DNA of 45,509 nt from positions 1 through 45,509 of the forward strand of contig CALBGO010000036.1 of NCBI GenBank assembly GCA_937894585.1, given 5' to 3'. The notes beneath the pieces are model-generated. The model was not told the origin of the DNA. It searched no databases and was given only the letters and a program-made list of their open reading frames with translations. A program made the translations under genes and the position numbers. Positions 7,869 through 16,806 of the stretch are shown one piece after another. This stretch comes from an uncultured Eubacterium sp. GTDB lineage: Bacteria; Bacillota; Clostridia; Peptostreptococcales; Anaerovoracaceae. Within the stretch, counting starts at the first letter, position 1, and the number at the start of each line of letters is the position of its first letter.

Positions 7869-10800
7869 TCAATCCCACCAAAAGTACCAGACTGTTGACT
7901 GCCAAAGAGTATCCGCCAGCGCTCCAATCTGCTCAAAGTTCTGATCCATATCAGGACAGAAACCATATTGCTCTGCTGCAAGCTCCATCACATCTTCTTT
8001 GCCGGCAGGTTCAGGCAGGTTAAATTCAAGCTCGTCATGCGACATCACAGCAGGAACTGCGCCGTACTTCTCAAACCAGTATTTTGCCGCTGCCATAAGG
8101 TCTAAGGTATCAGGACATTCATTCCATTTTCCGAAAGGCAGGTATGCAAAGATCTCCCACGGATTTTTTACAGGAATTTTTGCTAAGATGAGAGGATATG
8201 TCATACCTGTTTCTGAATTCCAATAGCTTGAAAAACGATAGTTTGCGAAGCCTTCCCGCATTTCCCCAAAAACATCTTCCTCCCAGTCAAAGTCATCGTC
8301 TTCTGCTTCTGATTTACGCACTTCTATATATTTTTCCAAAACTTCTTTTCCGTCTTTTATATCTGCGGAAAGCATTTCTTTTCTGTATTCTGCTATGGTC
8401 TTCAGGTTGAATGCATAGCAATCCGCGTCATTTTCCGGATCAGAATTCATCACCAGACATTCAAGCAAAGTTTCATCCGGCTTGATAAGCATCGGAATAT
8501 ATCCTTCCTGCGCGCTGTTTCTTGCAGCATAACTGTATGCGGACATAATCGGATCATCATCTGCCATCGATGGAAAATAAGTACATTCACAATCAAGATA
8601 CTCCATAATAGCCTCGGCGGTTTCAGACGGTTCCAATGCGTCTTCATCAAAACGCTGCCCCTGCCAGTTTTCAAAGCGTCCTGCGATTATCTTTGCCATG
8701 ACCTGATAATAGTCCTCGTCAAAAGGTACAAATAAATACGCCTCGTCCTGAAATTCCTCGGAATGATACCGCTCAGAGCCAAAGTATCTGAAAGCATTGT
8801 CATCAATGTCAGCCGGATAATACGGGCTGTCACCCTCTCCGTAGTAATAGCCTGCAAAGAGTCTGCCCTGCTTGTTAAACATTACAGAGAACAGGCACCC
8901 ATCCAGTTCATCTCGAATAAATTCTCTCAAATCTACATCGGCAGAGCCGTTTTTAACTTTCTGCACTACTTCGCCATATTCTTTAAGGAAGTCCTCTCCC
9001 ATCAGGTCGTGCTCCATACACCAGCGTAAATAGATTGCCATATGATTGTAGGCAGTAATCGTGTCAATCGGCAGCTTCTTTTCTTCGATGCTTTCAATAT
9101 GATAGTATGCGTCATCCATCTCACCGTCAAAATCATCATCAGATAAAGTGCCTCTGGTCATCGCATCCTGACGGTTGGGATTTACTACGAAGCTGATTCC
9201 TGCCATCTTTTCAAGCAGTGCGTCTGCATCGTGTTCCAGTTTATAATCCAGTTCATCTGCATAAAGCGGAATCACTTGATAGAAGTTGACTTCTTCTCCA
9301 CTCGGTAAAGTGCAAATCTCACTTCCGTCCTCTGTCCCCTGCGGACTTATCAAAATAGCAGTGCATAATTCGGTGTTTTCTGCAAATGGTTCTCTGTTTT
9401 CCACGGTATGACCACTGCCAAGCCAGCTGTCACAATCAATCGGCAGTCTGGCTAAAGACTTCAATAAGCGAATCGGCCAGTACCAGCGTTCATCTTGCAT
9501 AGACTCCCGATCAAACTTCCAATCCTTTGGCACTGCGACAGCAAGCTCTGCTCTTTCAAGTTTGTATTCTGCAAGCTCCTTTGGAACATTCATCTGATGA
9601 GCGCCCATCCCCATCGTTACCAAAGTATAGTAGTCCCTTTCCTCAGATGGCGGCACTACGCAGATATCTACATGAATATCAGGAGATACCAGCTCATGAA
9701 AAACATGATCAAATTTGCCAAAATACTGCTGAATATGTTCTTCTACCGCTGCCATTTCCTCTTCTGTATAAAGCTCTGCTCCATTCTGTTCCTCAGATGA
9801 CCAGAAAGCATCTTCCTGTTCCGATCCATCGGGATTTAAAAAGATTTGAAAATAGATATCTTCATCTATTAGTTTGTAAAGCAGACCAATATGATAGTCT
9901 AATTCAACGATCACTGAATCCAGCTTTGCTTCTCTTCCGTCCGGATGCGCTCGCTTCAGCCACGTTCCACTCTGAATTAAGCGCTTGAGCTGTGAAAGCC
10001 ACTCAAAATCCAATTTGGACATTCCTGCTTCATTCATCTGGAACACTAAATCTATAATACAGTCATTCACTGTATATGGGAATTGTATAGACGGTGCATT
10101 CGCTGTGTATTGCTTTGGCTTTGGTCCAAAGATGCTCCAGAAGCGTTCTAATCCTTCGTCATTTATGGTTATACAAGATATTGAACGCTGTTTGCTGTCA
10201 GCATCTTCACATAGTCCCTGCTGCAGTGTTTGGTCAGCATCAGGATCAATCCAGTGGTATTCCATCTGTTCTAACGGTACGCCCTGCTCGATTTCCTTTT
10301 TAAGCGTCAAAAACTCATAATCTCCGGGTTCTAACGCAAGACCGCAAGCAACGGCTTTCAGTGCACCCGTTTTATCTCCAAAGTGACTGCGCAGTTTACC
10401 GACTTGCAGCCATATCCACGGATAAGTCGGTTCTTCTTGAATGCCTTTTTCTGCATAATCAAGCGCTTCTTCCAGCCTTCCGCAATACATCAAAGCTACA
10501 GAATATCGATAATACCACATGGCGCAGCCGGCTGCGTTTTGCTCCGAATGTTTCATCCATTCTACCGCCTTATAGTAGCAGCGATATTCGTCCAGATTGT
10601 TGCAGGCAAAAGAATACCATAGAGCAATCTCAAGATCCTTTTGAGCCTGACGATATGTAAATTTTCCTTCTTGCACACCGGCCTCAATAAAACACTCTAA
10701 CCATGAAAGCATTTTTCCAAAATATCCCGCTACACCATCATCCAACGCATCAAGTGTTTCGATGTCTTTGCTTGAAAGCAGGGAATCGGTTTCCGGATCT

Positions 10801-12287
10801 AATTCCGGCTCTGTCTCTTGTTTCCATAAGCAAACGGTTCCTGCATCTCTGCGGAATGTATGGAAAGACGCCCAAGGGAGATCCGTTTTTTCAAAAAACT
10901 CCTTCCCAATATTAAGCGCACTTCTGATGTCCCATGCAATGAAGTCTACATAACCGCAGTATGCACCTGTTGCTCCGCCGATCACCCTTAGAAATTCTGC
11001 ATTTTCTTCATCTGCAAGTATTTCTTCCAATTTATCTCTAAAATCAAATATTTTATCGCTTCCCTCTTCTTCTCTCAATGTGTCTAAAGGATAGCAGAAA
11101 AATCCGGCAACGGTTCCATCAGCATGAAGTTCATCCATAAAGTCATTATCACCGCTCAAATATCCGTTGATGAGTGCAGCGCAGCTTGTAGAACCTGCCA
11201 TTGTATCTAATCTCCAGTCTGCCTCCGGGTCATCAAGCGGCTCCATTTTATATCCGATATAGCTTTCAAGATAATCTTCCGCGTTGCTTATGAAATCAAA
11301 ACCCATTGATTTCATTTTTTCCGGAAGCTTCGACAAGCGGATTGCTTCTTCATCTTTCTCAGATTCCAAAATATCAAAAGAGTAAATATATCTCATATGA
11401 GATAGTTCTCCAAGCACCTGGTCTGTAATTGTTGTCAGCATCCACCATACTTTATCTTCGTTTTCCTTAAGAAAAGGCATCAGCTTCTCACAATATACAG
11501 ACAATGCGAGATTCTCTTCCTCGATCTGCTCAATCCAGACCTGCACATCATCGCCATTTATATCTATATCGTCTATTCTGAGGCCAAATTTTTCATTGGC
11601 TTGTCTTCCGACTATAAAGTTCCAATGTTCAAGCACAGATTTTGGTGCATGCCGCTGAAAATACACCAGCTCAAACAGTTTGACCTTATCTCCCTCCGGC
11701 GTAAATATCAATTCATATTTTTCGCCGCTTACTCCTATTTCAAAAGAAATATCGAAGAAAGCCAGATTGAAAATACTTTCGCATTTCTCAATTAATTCAT
11801 CGCCACGCTCGTGGTTTTTATCTTCATCCATAATCTGACGGAGTTCTTTTTCCTGCGCAGCAAATGCTTCCCACGCTGACGCAGTTCTCTCACGGAAGCA
11901 CTCGCTGAACTTGGGAAAAGTCGTTTGCGCTCTGCAGGCCTCAATAAATTCTTCTGTATCTTCATCACCGGGGCGTGCTTCTAATGCATTTTCAAAATAT
12001 GGCAATGCCCGTCCTTCCTGGTCCAAGTAAAAGTATGCATATCCCAAGCGGAAGTTCCAGCAATGATCTCCTGCAAAGTATTCTTCATGGGGTTTCAACA
12101 AAGTAATGGCACGCCTCAGCATCTCTCTGCCCTCAGACTCATACGGGTCTGCTGCATTGGCATAGGCTCTTGCCAGTTCACTATCCATTTCCGGTGTGCG
12201 ATCATCAGAGATTGCCTCCAAAGCATCCATAATTTTCCGGTGTTCATCATTTTCATTCCATATCTGACATTGCTGTAAAATATCCAT
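7869..12287 (-). CDS. Giant TPR-SUFU-DUF4253 protein
   Basis: A 1472-residue, strongly acidic cytoplasmic protein with no signal or membrane segment. Near residues 76-115 is a TPR-like pair (FRLGYAYFYLDQEGRALPYF). Near 590-660 is a second TPR stretch (CGRLEEALDYAEKGI). Near 860-1040 is a SUFU (suppressor of fused) domain with FHELVSPDIHVDICVVPPSE, LVTMGMGAHQMNVP and WLGSGHTVEN. The last about 90 residues look like DUF4253: YWFEKYGAVPAV, LAAEQYGFCPDMDQ and a terminal WYFWWD. SUFU and related domains are known as immunity modules of polymorphic toxin systems, so a composite immunity or chaperone-like role is inferred. The start is ATG 12287, 8 nt after GAGGAGG; 13 further in-frame residues upstream are unsupported. 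Confidence 0.8.
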   Translation of the reverse strand: MDILQQCQIWNENDEHRKIMDALEAISDDRTPEMDSELARAYANAADPYESEGREMLRRAITLLKPHEEYFAGDHCWNFRLGYAYFYLDQEGRALPYFENALEARPGDEDTEEFIEACRAQTTFPKFSECFRERTASAWEAFAAQEKELRQIMDEDKNHERGDELIEKCESIFNLAFFDISFEIGVSGEKYELIFTPEGDKVKLFELVYFQRHAPKSVLEHWNFIVGRQANEKFGLRIDDIDINGDDVQVWIEQIEEENLALSVYCEKLMPFLKENEDKVWWMLTTITDQVLGELSHMRYIYSFDILESEKDEEAIRLSKLPEKMKSMGFDFISNAEDYLESYIGYKMEPLDDPEADWRLDTMAGSTSCAALINGYLSGDNDFMDELHADGTVAGFFCYPLDTLREEEGSDKIFDFRDKLEEILADEENAEFLRVIGGATGAYCGYVDFIAWDIRSALNIGKEFFEKTDLPWASFHTFRRDAGTVCLWKQETEPELDPETDSLLSSKDIETLDALDDGVAGYFGKMLSWLECFIEAGVQEGKFTYRQAQKDLEIALWYSFACNNLDEYRCYYKAVEWMKHSEQNAAGCAMWYYRYSVALMYCGRLEEALDYAEKGIQEEPTYPWIWLQVGKLRSHFGDKTGALKAVACGLALEPGDYEFLTLKKEIEQGVPLEQMEYHWIDPDADQTLQQGLCEDADSKQRSISCITINDEGLERFWSIFGPKPKQYTANAPSIQFPYTVNDCIIDLVFQMNEAGMSKLDFEWLSQLKRLIQSGTWLKRAHPDGREAKLDSVIVELDYHIGLLYKLIDEDIYFQIFLNPDGSEQEDAFWSSEEQNGAELYTEEEMAAVEEHIQQYFGKFDHVFHELVSPDIHVDICVVPPSEERDYYTLVTMGMGAHQMNVPKELAEYKLERAELAVAVPKDWKFDRESMQDERWYWPIRLLKSLARLPIDCDSWLGSGHTVENREPFAENTELCTAILISPQGTEDGSEICTLPSGEEVNFYQVIPLYADELDYKLEHDADALLEKMAGISFVVNPNRQDAMTRGTLSDDDFDGEMDDAYYHIESIEEKKLPIDTITAYNHMAIYLRWCMEHDLMGEDFLKEYGEVVQKVKNGSADVDLREFIRDELDGCLFSVMFNKQGRLFAGYYYGEGDSPYYPADIDDNAFRYFGSERYHSEEFQDEAYLFVPFDEDYYQVMAKIIAGRFENWQGQRFDEDALEPSETAEAIMEYLDCECTYFPSMADDDPIMSAYSYAARNSAQEGYIPMLIKPDETLLECLVMNSDPENDADCYAFNLKTIAEYRKEMLSADIKDGKEVLEKYIEVRKSEAEDDDFDWEEDVFGEMREGFANYRFSSYWNSETGMTYPLILAKIPVKNPWEIFAYLPFGKWNECPDTLDLMAAAKYWFEKYGAVPAVMSHDELEFNLPEPAGKEDVMELAAEQYGFCPDMDQNFEQIGALADTLWQSTVWYFWWD

Positions 12288-12373
12288 ATCCAGTTCCTCC
12301 TCTTCGCTTTTATCTAATAGCTGCAATTACCACCTATATTCTCATACAGTTCCTTTCGAAGTTCTTTTATCAC

Positions 12374-12607
12374 TTATTTCAATTTCAGCACAAATCCCCA
12401 GATGCCCACCACAATCAGCAGCACGCCCAGTAAAAAGAAAATCGCTCGTCTTGATTTACGACCGTACCGTTGAGAATCCGGCGCGCCTGTCGGGTCACAA
12501 AGCCAGTTCCAGTTTCGAATTGCTCCAACTAAAATGACTGCGCCAAACAGCAGAGACGGTATTTCCCAATATGCGCTGAAGAACTCCGTCATTTTTTCAG
12601 TATTCAT
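12374..12607 (-). CDS. Small two-helix membrane protein, Imm17-like
   Basis: A 77-residue protein with two hydrophobic helices (about residues 14-32 and 54-75) joined by a polar loop containing NWNWLCDPTG and YGRKSRRAIFF. The pattern of helix, NWDW-like loop, GR(K/R) and helix resembles small membrane immunity proteins of the Imm17 type, recalled rather than searched. The start is ATG 12607, 6 nt after AGGAGG; the longer frame to 12628 lacks support. It leads the operon, 87 bp ahead of the giant TPR-SUFU gene, with a promoter at 12639-12667. Confidence 0.65.
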   Translation of the reverse strand: MNTEKMTEFFSAYWEIPSLLFGAVILVGAIRNWNWLCDPTGAPDSQRYGRKSRRAIFFLLGVLLIVVGIWGFVLKLK

Positions 12608-12638
12608 TGCTATCCTCCTAACAAGCACCCCTTTATGT

Positions 12639-12667
12639 TTTATATAAGTTATTTTTGTAACTGTTAA
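12639..12667 (-). promoter_or_regulatory. Promoter of the immunity-like operon
   Basis: On the minus strand TTAACA (12667-12662), 17 bp and TATAAA (12644-12639). The predicted start is near 12632, about 25 nt before the small membrane protein gene. Confidence 0.55.
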
Positions 12668-12857
12668 GCTGTATCTTATCCTTCATTTCTGAAAAGCCTT
12701 CCCACATTTTTTTCAAAGCGTACTGTTCCGAACATAACACACAGCCTTTTTATCTGATTTCCGACCTTCAGAAACATAATCTTCAAAATGCATTTCAATG
12801 TCCGAAAGGTCATCTTTCTTCAGCAGCCCCATTAGAAACGTCTCTCTTTCCATATGG
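12668..12857. other. Intergenic stretch, possible micro-ORF
   Basis: No established gene is present. On the minus strand a 39-codon frame (12832 to 12713) has a coding-like, lysine- and acid-rich composition, beginning MGLLKKDDLSD. It has no clear ribosome site and ends abruptly, so it may be a gene remnant. It lies just upstream of the immunity operon promoter and downstream of the tandem terminators. Confidence 0.3.
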
Positions 12858-12904
12858 AAAAAAGCCCTGTATGCCGCGATTTATAGCAACCGCTGATACA
12901 GGGC
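12858..12904 (-). terminator. Second of two tandem intrinsic terminators
   Basis: The arms GCCCTGTAT (12864-12872) and its complement (12896-12904) form a hairpin followed on the minus strand by six T. With the stem at 12912-12963 it insulates the immunity-like operon from the YitT gene upstream. Confidence 0.75.
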
Positions 12905-12906
12905 AC

Positions 12907-12963
12907 AAAAAATCCGCAGGAGAAAAGCCCCATCCATATCCGGATGCGGTTTCCTCTGCGGAT
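12907..12963 (-). terminator. First of two tandem intrinsic terminators
   Basis: The arms ATCCGCAG (12912-12919) and CTGCGGAT (12956-12963) extend inward through imperfect GAAA/TTTC and CATCC/GGATG pairs into a very long stem. On the minus strand it is followed by six T. It lies about 190 bp after the YitT stop. A longer frame across this region (12810-13103) has no ribosome site or family features and is not counted as a gene. Confidence 0.7.
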
Positions 12964-13156
12964 AAAATCAATTTCTGATATTGATATAAATCAGCCCCGG
13001 GCTGCCTAAGCTTCCTGTTCATACTGAGATTTCTCCCCGGAAATTTTTTATATCTCATTATAGCATAAGTTGATTTTAATGAAAACACTTTAAGTTCCTG
13101 CATTGCAGCTTTTTTCTCAATCCGTATACCCGGTAAAGCTGGGGCAGCAAAGAGCG

Positions 13157-14044
13157 TCAGCCTGCTTGCTTCTCCTTTTCTTTTCGCAGTTTTTTCGCCA
13201 GTCCGTATTCAAAAGAAAAGCCCCGGCCTTTCACCTCTTTCACCGTACTGATTGTAATAAAAGCCTCCGGATCAATAGACAGGATTTCACGCTGAACCTT
13301 GTTCAGATCTCTTGCGGAAATCACGCAGAGAAGTGTATCCTGTCTCAGCCTGTGATATCCGGTTTCTCCGTAAAACACAGTATTTCCTACAATATGGTCC
13401 ACCAGGCTCTGCCTGATATCCTCGTATCTGCTGCTGATAATCATAAGCTGCACTGCGCTGCCGCCTGCAACCACTACCTTATCGGCAACCATAGAATACA
13501 GGAAGGTCAGCCCGATCCCCAAAAGCACCTGATCCGCTCCTTTTGCAAAAAACACCTGGGAAAGCAGAATGGCGCCGTCTATAAGGTACATGGGAAGCCC
13601 TACGGAAATCCCCCATTTTCTGTTAAAGATAATCGCCAGAATATCTGTGCCGCCTGTAGAAGCGCCGCATTTAATAACAAGTCCCATTCCCATACCGATG
13701 AGAACGCCTCCGTAAACGGCAGCAAGCATGGGATCTTCTGTAATCCCTCCTGCAAAAGGCGTCCGCTCAAAGAGATTCATAAACATAGGGTAGGCGAAAG
13801 TGCTGACAACGATAGACGCGGCAAACTTTCTTCCCAGTGCAATCCAGCCTGTCAGAAACAGGGCTCCGTTAAAAGCAAACACTGTATAAGAAACCGGAAT
13901 CCCAAACAGATAATCAAGAATTCTTCCAACACCGGTCGAACTGCCGATTAGAATTCCGGACGGCAGGACAAAAGCCACAATGCCGAAAGCCGCAGCAGCA
14001 AGTCCTGCGAAAACCCCCATATAGCTGAGTATTGTTCGTTTCAT
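13157..14044 (-). CDS. YitT family membrane protein (DUF161/DUF2179)
   Basis: A 295-residue membrane protein. The N-terminal about 200 residues carry five or six helices with GILIGSSTGVGRI and KCGASTGGTDILA, typical of the YitT/DUF161 repeat. The C-terminal about 80 residues form a soluble DUF2179 domain containing GYHRLRQDTLLCVISARDLNKVQ and IDPEAFITISTVKEVKGRGF. Relatives are predicted transporters of unknown substrate. The start at 14044 follows AAGGAG by 5 nt. It is monocistronic, with a promoter at 14089-14117 and tandem terminators downstream. Confidence 0.92.
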   Translation of the reverse strand: MKRTILSYMGVFAGLAAAAFGIVAFVLPSGILIGSSTGVGRILDYLFGIPVSYTVFAFNGALFLTGWIALGRKFAASIVVSTFAYPMFMNLFERTPFAGGITEDPMLAAVYGGVLIGMGMGLVIKCGASTGGTDILAIIFNRKWGISVGLPMYLIDGAILLSQVFFAKGADQVLLGIGLTFLYSMVADKVVVAGGSAVQLMIISSRYEDIRQSLVDHIVGNTVFYGETGYHRLRQDTLLCVISARDLNKVQREILSIDPEAFITISTVKEVKGRGFSFEYGLAKKLRKEKEKQAG

Positions 14045-14088
14045 AATCGCTCCTTCTCTGTCATAAAAATATCGTAAATCACAGAAGG

Positions 14089-14117
14089 ATTATATCATTA
14101 TTTTTAGCATTTTTAAA
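14089..14117 (-). promoter_or_regulatory. Promoter of the YitT gene
   Basis: On the minus strand TTTAAA (14117-14112), 17 bp and a perfect TATAAT (14094-14089). The predicted start is near 14082, about 38 nt before the start codon. Confidence 0.5.
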
Positions 14118-14242
14118 CAATTACCAAACGAAAACAGCTATATTTTTTGTTTATTTGTTACAAATTAACAAGTTATGGACGGATTGCTTTGTGTTCTCCA
14201 CCAACACAGCGGCTTCCTGCTTTTCACCTGCCGCGCCAATCA

Positions 14243-14277
14243 AAAACGGGCATACCGTTTTATTGATATGTCCGTTT
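14243..14277 (-). terminator. Intrinsic terminator of the amidohydrolase-permease operon
   Basis: The arms 14244-14254 and 14267-14277 (11 bp with one G-U pair) are followed on the minus strand by a short T-tract. It lies about 40 bp after the permease stop. Confidence 0.65.
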
Positions 14278-14315
14278 CTATGATTTACTGACTGATTTTC
14301 TATCGGCAAAGTAAT

Positions 14316-15644
14316 TTATTTATCCGCCTGTTTCTTAAAGTAAACATGATACAGAATATAGCCTGCGACAGGAATCGCAACGCCGATTGCAGAGTTCATC
14401 GGATCTTCCCAAAGTGTAGTTACAAGTACCACAAGTGATAACAGGATCGTTACCGCAGGAAGCACCGGATAACCCCATACTTTATAAGGTCTTTCCATAT
14501 CCGGATATTTCTTTCTGAAAACATATACAGAGGATACGCCCAGTGTATAATAAATCCATGCGCAGAAGGCCACCAGTGCAGTCAGCTGTTCAAAAGTTCC
14601 AAACAGAATCAGTGCAGAGGAAACAACCATTGTCGCAAGCTGCGCGTTTACAGGTGTGCCTGTCTTAGGATTGATCTTTGCAAATACCTTAAAGAAACGC
14701 TTGTCTCTTGCCATAGCATAGTATTCTCTCGGATAAGCTAAGATACATCCGTTACAGGAACCGAAAATTGCAATCAGCGCGCCTACAGTTACTAAAACTG
14801 CACCCGGTTTGCCGAAAATCGCCTGTGCCGCCATACTTCCCGGAGCTTCTGTTGCAACGATTTCATCAATCGGCAGAACCTTGAGAAGCGCCAGATTGAA
14901 TAATACATAAACAATAGTTACACCAAGCACCCCGATAATAACAGCTCTCGGCAGGTCTCTTTTCGGATTTTTCAATTCTTCGGAAACAATATAAACGGAA
15001 CTCCATCCGTCAAAGGCCCATAATGCCGCTACGATTGCAAGGGCAAAAGCGCTGAGCGGATTCATACCTTCTCCCGGCACAATATCCATCGGGTTATTCA
15101 TCTTACCCATAACCAGACCGCATACAATAATGATGCCGATTGGAACCAGCTTGGCGATCATAAAGATGCTCTGCAGATTTCCGCCTTTTTTAACACCCAT
15201 CATATTAACCAGAGATAATACTACAATAATTGCAATGGCCATTCCTTTAATCTGCCATTCTGTAAGGGGCACCAGCAGGCTGAAATATGTAGTAAAGCCT
15301 ACTGCCAGCGCGCTGATAGATCCTGACTGGGAAATAAAAAAGTCTGTAATACCCATAGAAAAACCGATTCCCGGACCGTATGCCTTGGAGATATAGTTAT
15401 ATGTACCTCCCGCCTGGGGCATAGAAGTACCCAGTTCGGCATAGCAAAGCGCTGCCATCAGCGACATTAAACCTGCAATAACCCATGCCAGTATTGCAAA
15501 ACCTGCTGACAGACCGGAACGCTCCAGTACATAGGTACTTACATAAAATATTCCGGAACCGATCATAATACCGCCCACAATAGATACACTGTGGAACAGC
15601 CCCAGCTCCTTCCGCAATCCCTGCTGTTGTTCTTTTTCAGACAT
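14316..15644 (-). CDS. APC-superfamily amino acid permease
   Basis: A 442-residue transporter with about 12 helices. The first helix holds GGIMIGSGIFYVSTYVLER, the substrate and Na+/H+ site region of APC/LAT-type carriers; PQAGGTYNYISKAYGP follows, and RKKYPDMERPYKVWGYP lies near the C-terminus. It is clearly paralogous to the permease at 34919-36304, sharing the FPR-YYAMA and YPDMERPYKVWG blocks. It is the last gene of the five-gene operon, its start overlapping the BTAD regulator stop by 8 bp, with AAGGAGG 9 nt before the ATG. Presumably it imports the compound cleaved by the upstream hydrolases. Confidence 0.92.
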   Translation of the reverse strand: MSEKEQQQGLRKELGLFHSVSIVGGIMIGSGIFYVSTYVLERSGLSAGFAILAWVIAGLMSLMAALCYAELGTSMPQAGGTYNYISKAYGPGIGFSMGITDFFISQSGSISALAVGFTTYFSLLVPLTEWQIKGMAIAIIVVLSLVNMMGVKKGGNLQSIFMIAKLVPIGIIIVCGLVMGKMNNPMDIVPGEGMNPLSAFALAIVAALWAFDGWSSVYIVSEELKNPKRDLPRAVIIGVLGVTIVYVLFNLALLKVLPIDEIVATEAPGSMAAQAIFGKPGAVLVTVGALIAIFGSCNGCILAYPREYYAMARDKRFFKVFAKINPKTGTPVNAQLATMVVSSALILFGTFEQLTALVAFCAWIYYTLGVSSVYVFRKKYPDMERPYKVWGYPVLPAVTILLSLVVLVTTLWEDPMNSAIGVAIPVAGYILYHVYFKKQADK

Positions 15645-16806
15645 TTACTTCGTCCTCCTTTAAAAAATTAATATCTATATTTGGATGATCCAAATTTCGC
15701 TGTAAAAATGCTGCAAGCTGTGCAGTCTTTCTGTCAAGATGCACCGCATCCTCTACTTCTATCAAAATCCTTCCTCTGTCTCCGAACTCCTCCAAAAGCA
15801 TTCTGATGGTATGATACAAATAGATTTCCGGAAGATTCTGCCCTGTAAGCCTGTCAGAAAACTGCGGGAACAGAATCGCAAGTCCCGGTTTCAGATACTC
15901 CGGAACCCTTTCCTCCTCACAGATTAAAGTGGTCAGAAATTGACAGATACCTTCGTAGTCAAGCTCCGCCGGTTTTATGGAAAGTTTAAGAGGCTGTTTT
16001 TCCGTGGCAGAAGGCGTAATCAGCCCTGCGCCCTCCTCTGCAATCCGATGGTAAAAATTTCTTGTTTCCTCCATAGGACTGATGTTCAGCTCCTCACCTA
16101 AAATCCTGGCGCACTCTTTATACTGACAGATTGCTTTTGTCCGTTCCATGTTCTCATAATAAAGCTTCATCAGCTCCAGATGAACTTCCTCCAGCAGCGG
16201 ATCAATCTGAAGCAGTTTTTTCAGACAGGCAATTGCCTGCTCGATTCTTCCTGCATTTTTATACAGAGAAGAAAGGTCTTTACATGCCGCAGTCAGATCC
16301 TGGTGGACAGACTCCCTTTCAAATAAAAGCCACTCCTCAAATTCCACACTGCCTCTGACAGAAAGTCCTTCTAAAATGTCTCCCCGGCAGGCGTCTGCCG
16401 CTGCCTGCAGACAAAGTATCTTCTGTTCCGGATCCGCAGTTCTGCAGCCCTCTTTCAGCTTCTCCCGAAATGTTACAAGATCCACCTGAATCGGCAGGTT
16501 GCTGTTCAGACCGCAGCTGTTCCGTTCAGAGGATATCAGAGACACCTCCTCTGTGCAGAAGGCCGAAAGTTCTTCTGTACAGATTTTTTTAATATAAGAT
16601 AAACTCTGCCTCAGATTTGAGCGGGCGTTTTCCTCCTGCTGCTCCGGCCAGAAAATTTCGCTGAGAAGCTCCCTGGAAACTGTCTGCCCCTGTCTGGCAG
16701 CCAGATAGCATATCATAGCCAGGGATTTTTTATTCAGCTTTAAAAATGCCTCTCTGCCGTCAATTTCAATATGCGGATGCTGAAGCAGAAAAATTCTGAT
16801 CACCAT
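15637..16806 (-). CDS. BTAD-domain (SARP-like) transcriptional activator
   Basis: A 389-residue regulator. Residues 1-90 form a winged helix of the OmpR C-terminal type (KSLAMICYLAARQGQTVSRELLSEIFWPE and ARSNLRQSLSYIKK). Residues about 100-250 are a bacterial transcriptional activator (BTAD) TPR domain with EEWLLFERESVHQ and QIDPLLEEVHLELMKLYY. The last about 110 residues are an unassigned effector-type region. Such proteins bind 11-bp-phased direct repeats next to a -10 box, and exactly that layout is present before this operon at 21646-21700, so autoregulation is likely. It overlaps the preceding amidohydrolase by 7 bp and the permease by 8 bp. The start is ATG 16806 after GGGGAAAG. Confidence 0.85.
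   Translation of the reverse strand: MVIRIFLLQHPHIEIDGREAFLKLNKKSLAMICYLAARQGQTVSRELLSEIFWPEQQEENARSNLRQSLSYIKKICTEELSAFCTEEVSLISSERNSCGLNSNLPIQVDLVTFREKLKEGCRTADPEQKILCLQAAADACRGDILEGLSVRGSVEFEEWLLFERESVHQDLTAACKDLSSLYKNAGRIEQAIACLKKLLQIDPLLEEVHLELMKLYYENMERTKAICQYKECARILGEELNISPMEETRNFYHRIAEEGAGLITPSATEKQPLKLSIKPAELDYEGICQFLTTLICEEERVPEYLKPGLAILFPQFSDRLTGQNLPEIYLYHTIRMLLEEFGDRGRILIEVEDAVHLDRKTAQLAAFLQRNLDHPNIDINFLKEDEVNV

Noticed and set aside
12810..13103. 97-codon minus-strand frame
   Set aside because: It runs through two terminator stems and has no ribosome site.
13103..13951. 282-codon plus-strand frame
   Set aside because: Antisense to the YitT gene, which has clear membrane helices and a ribosome site.
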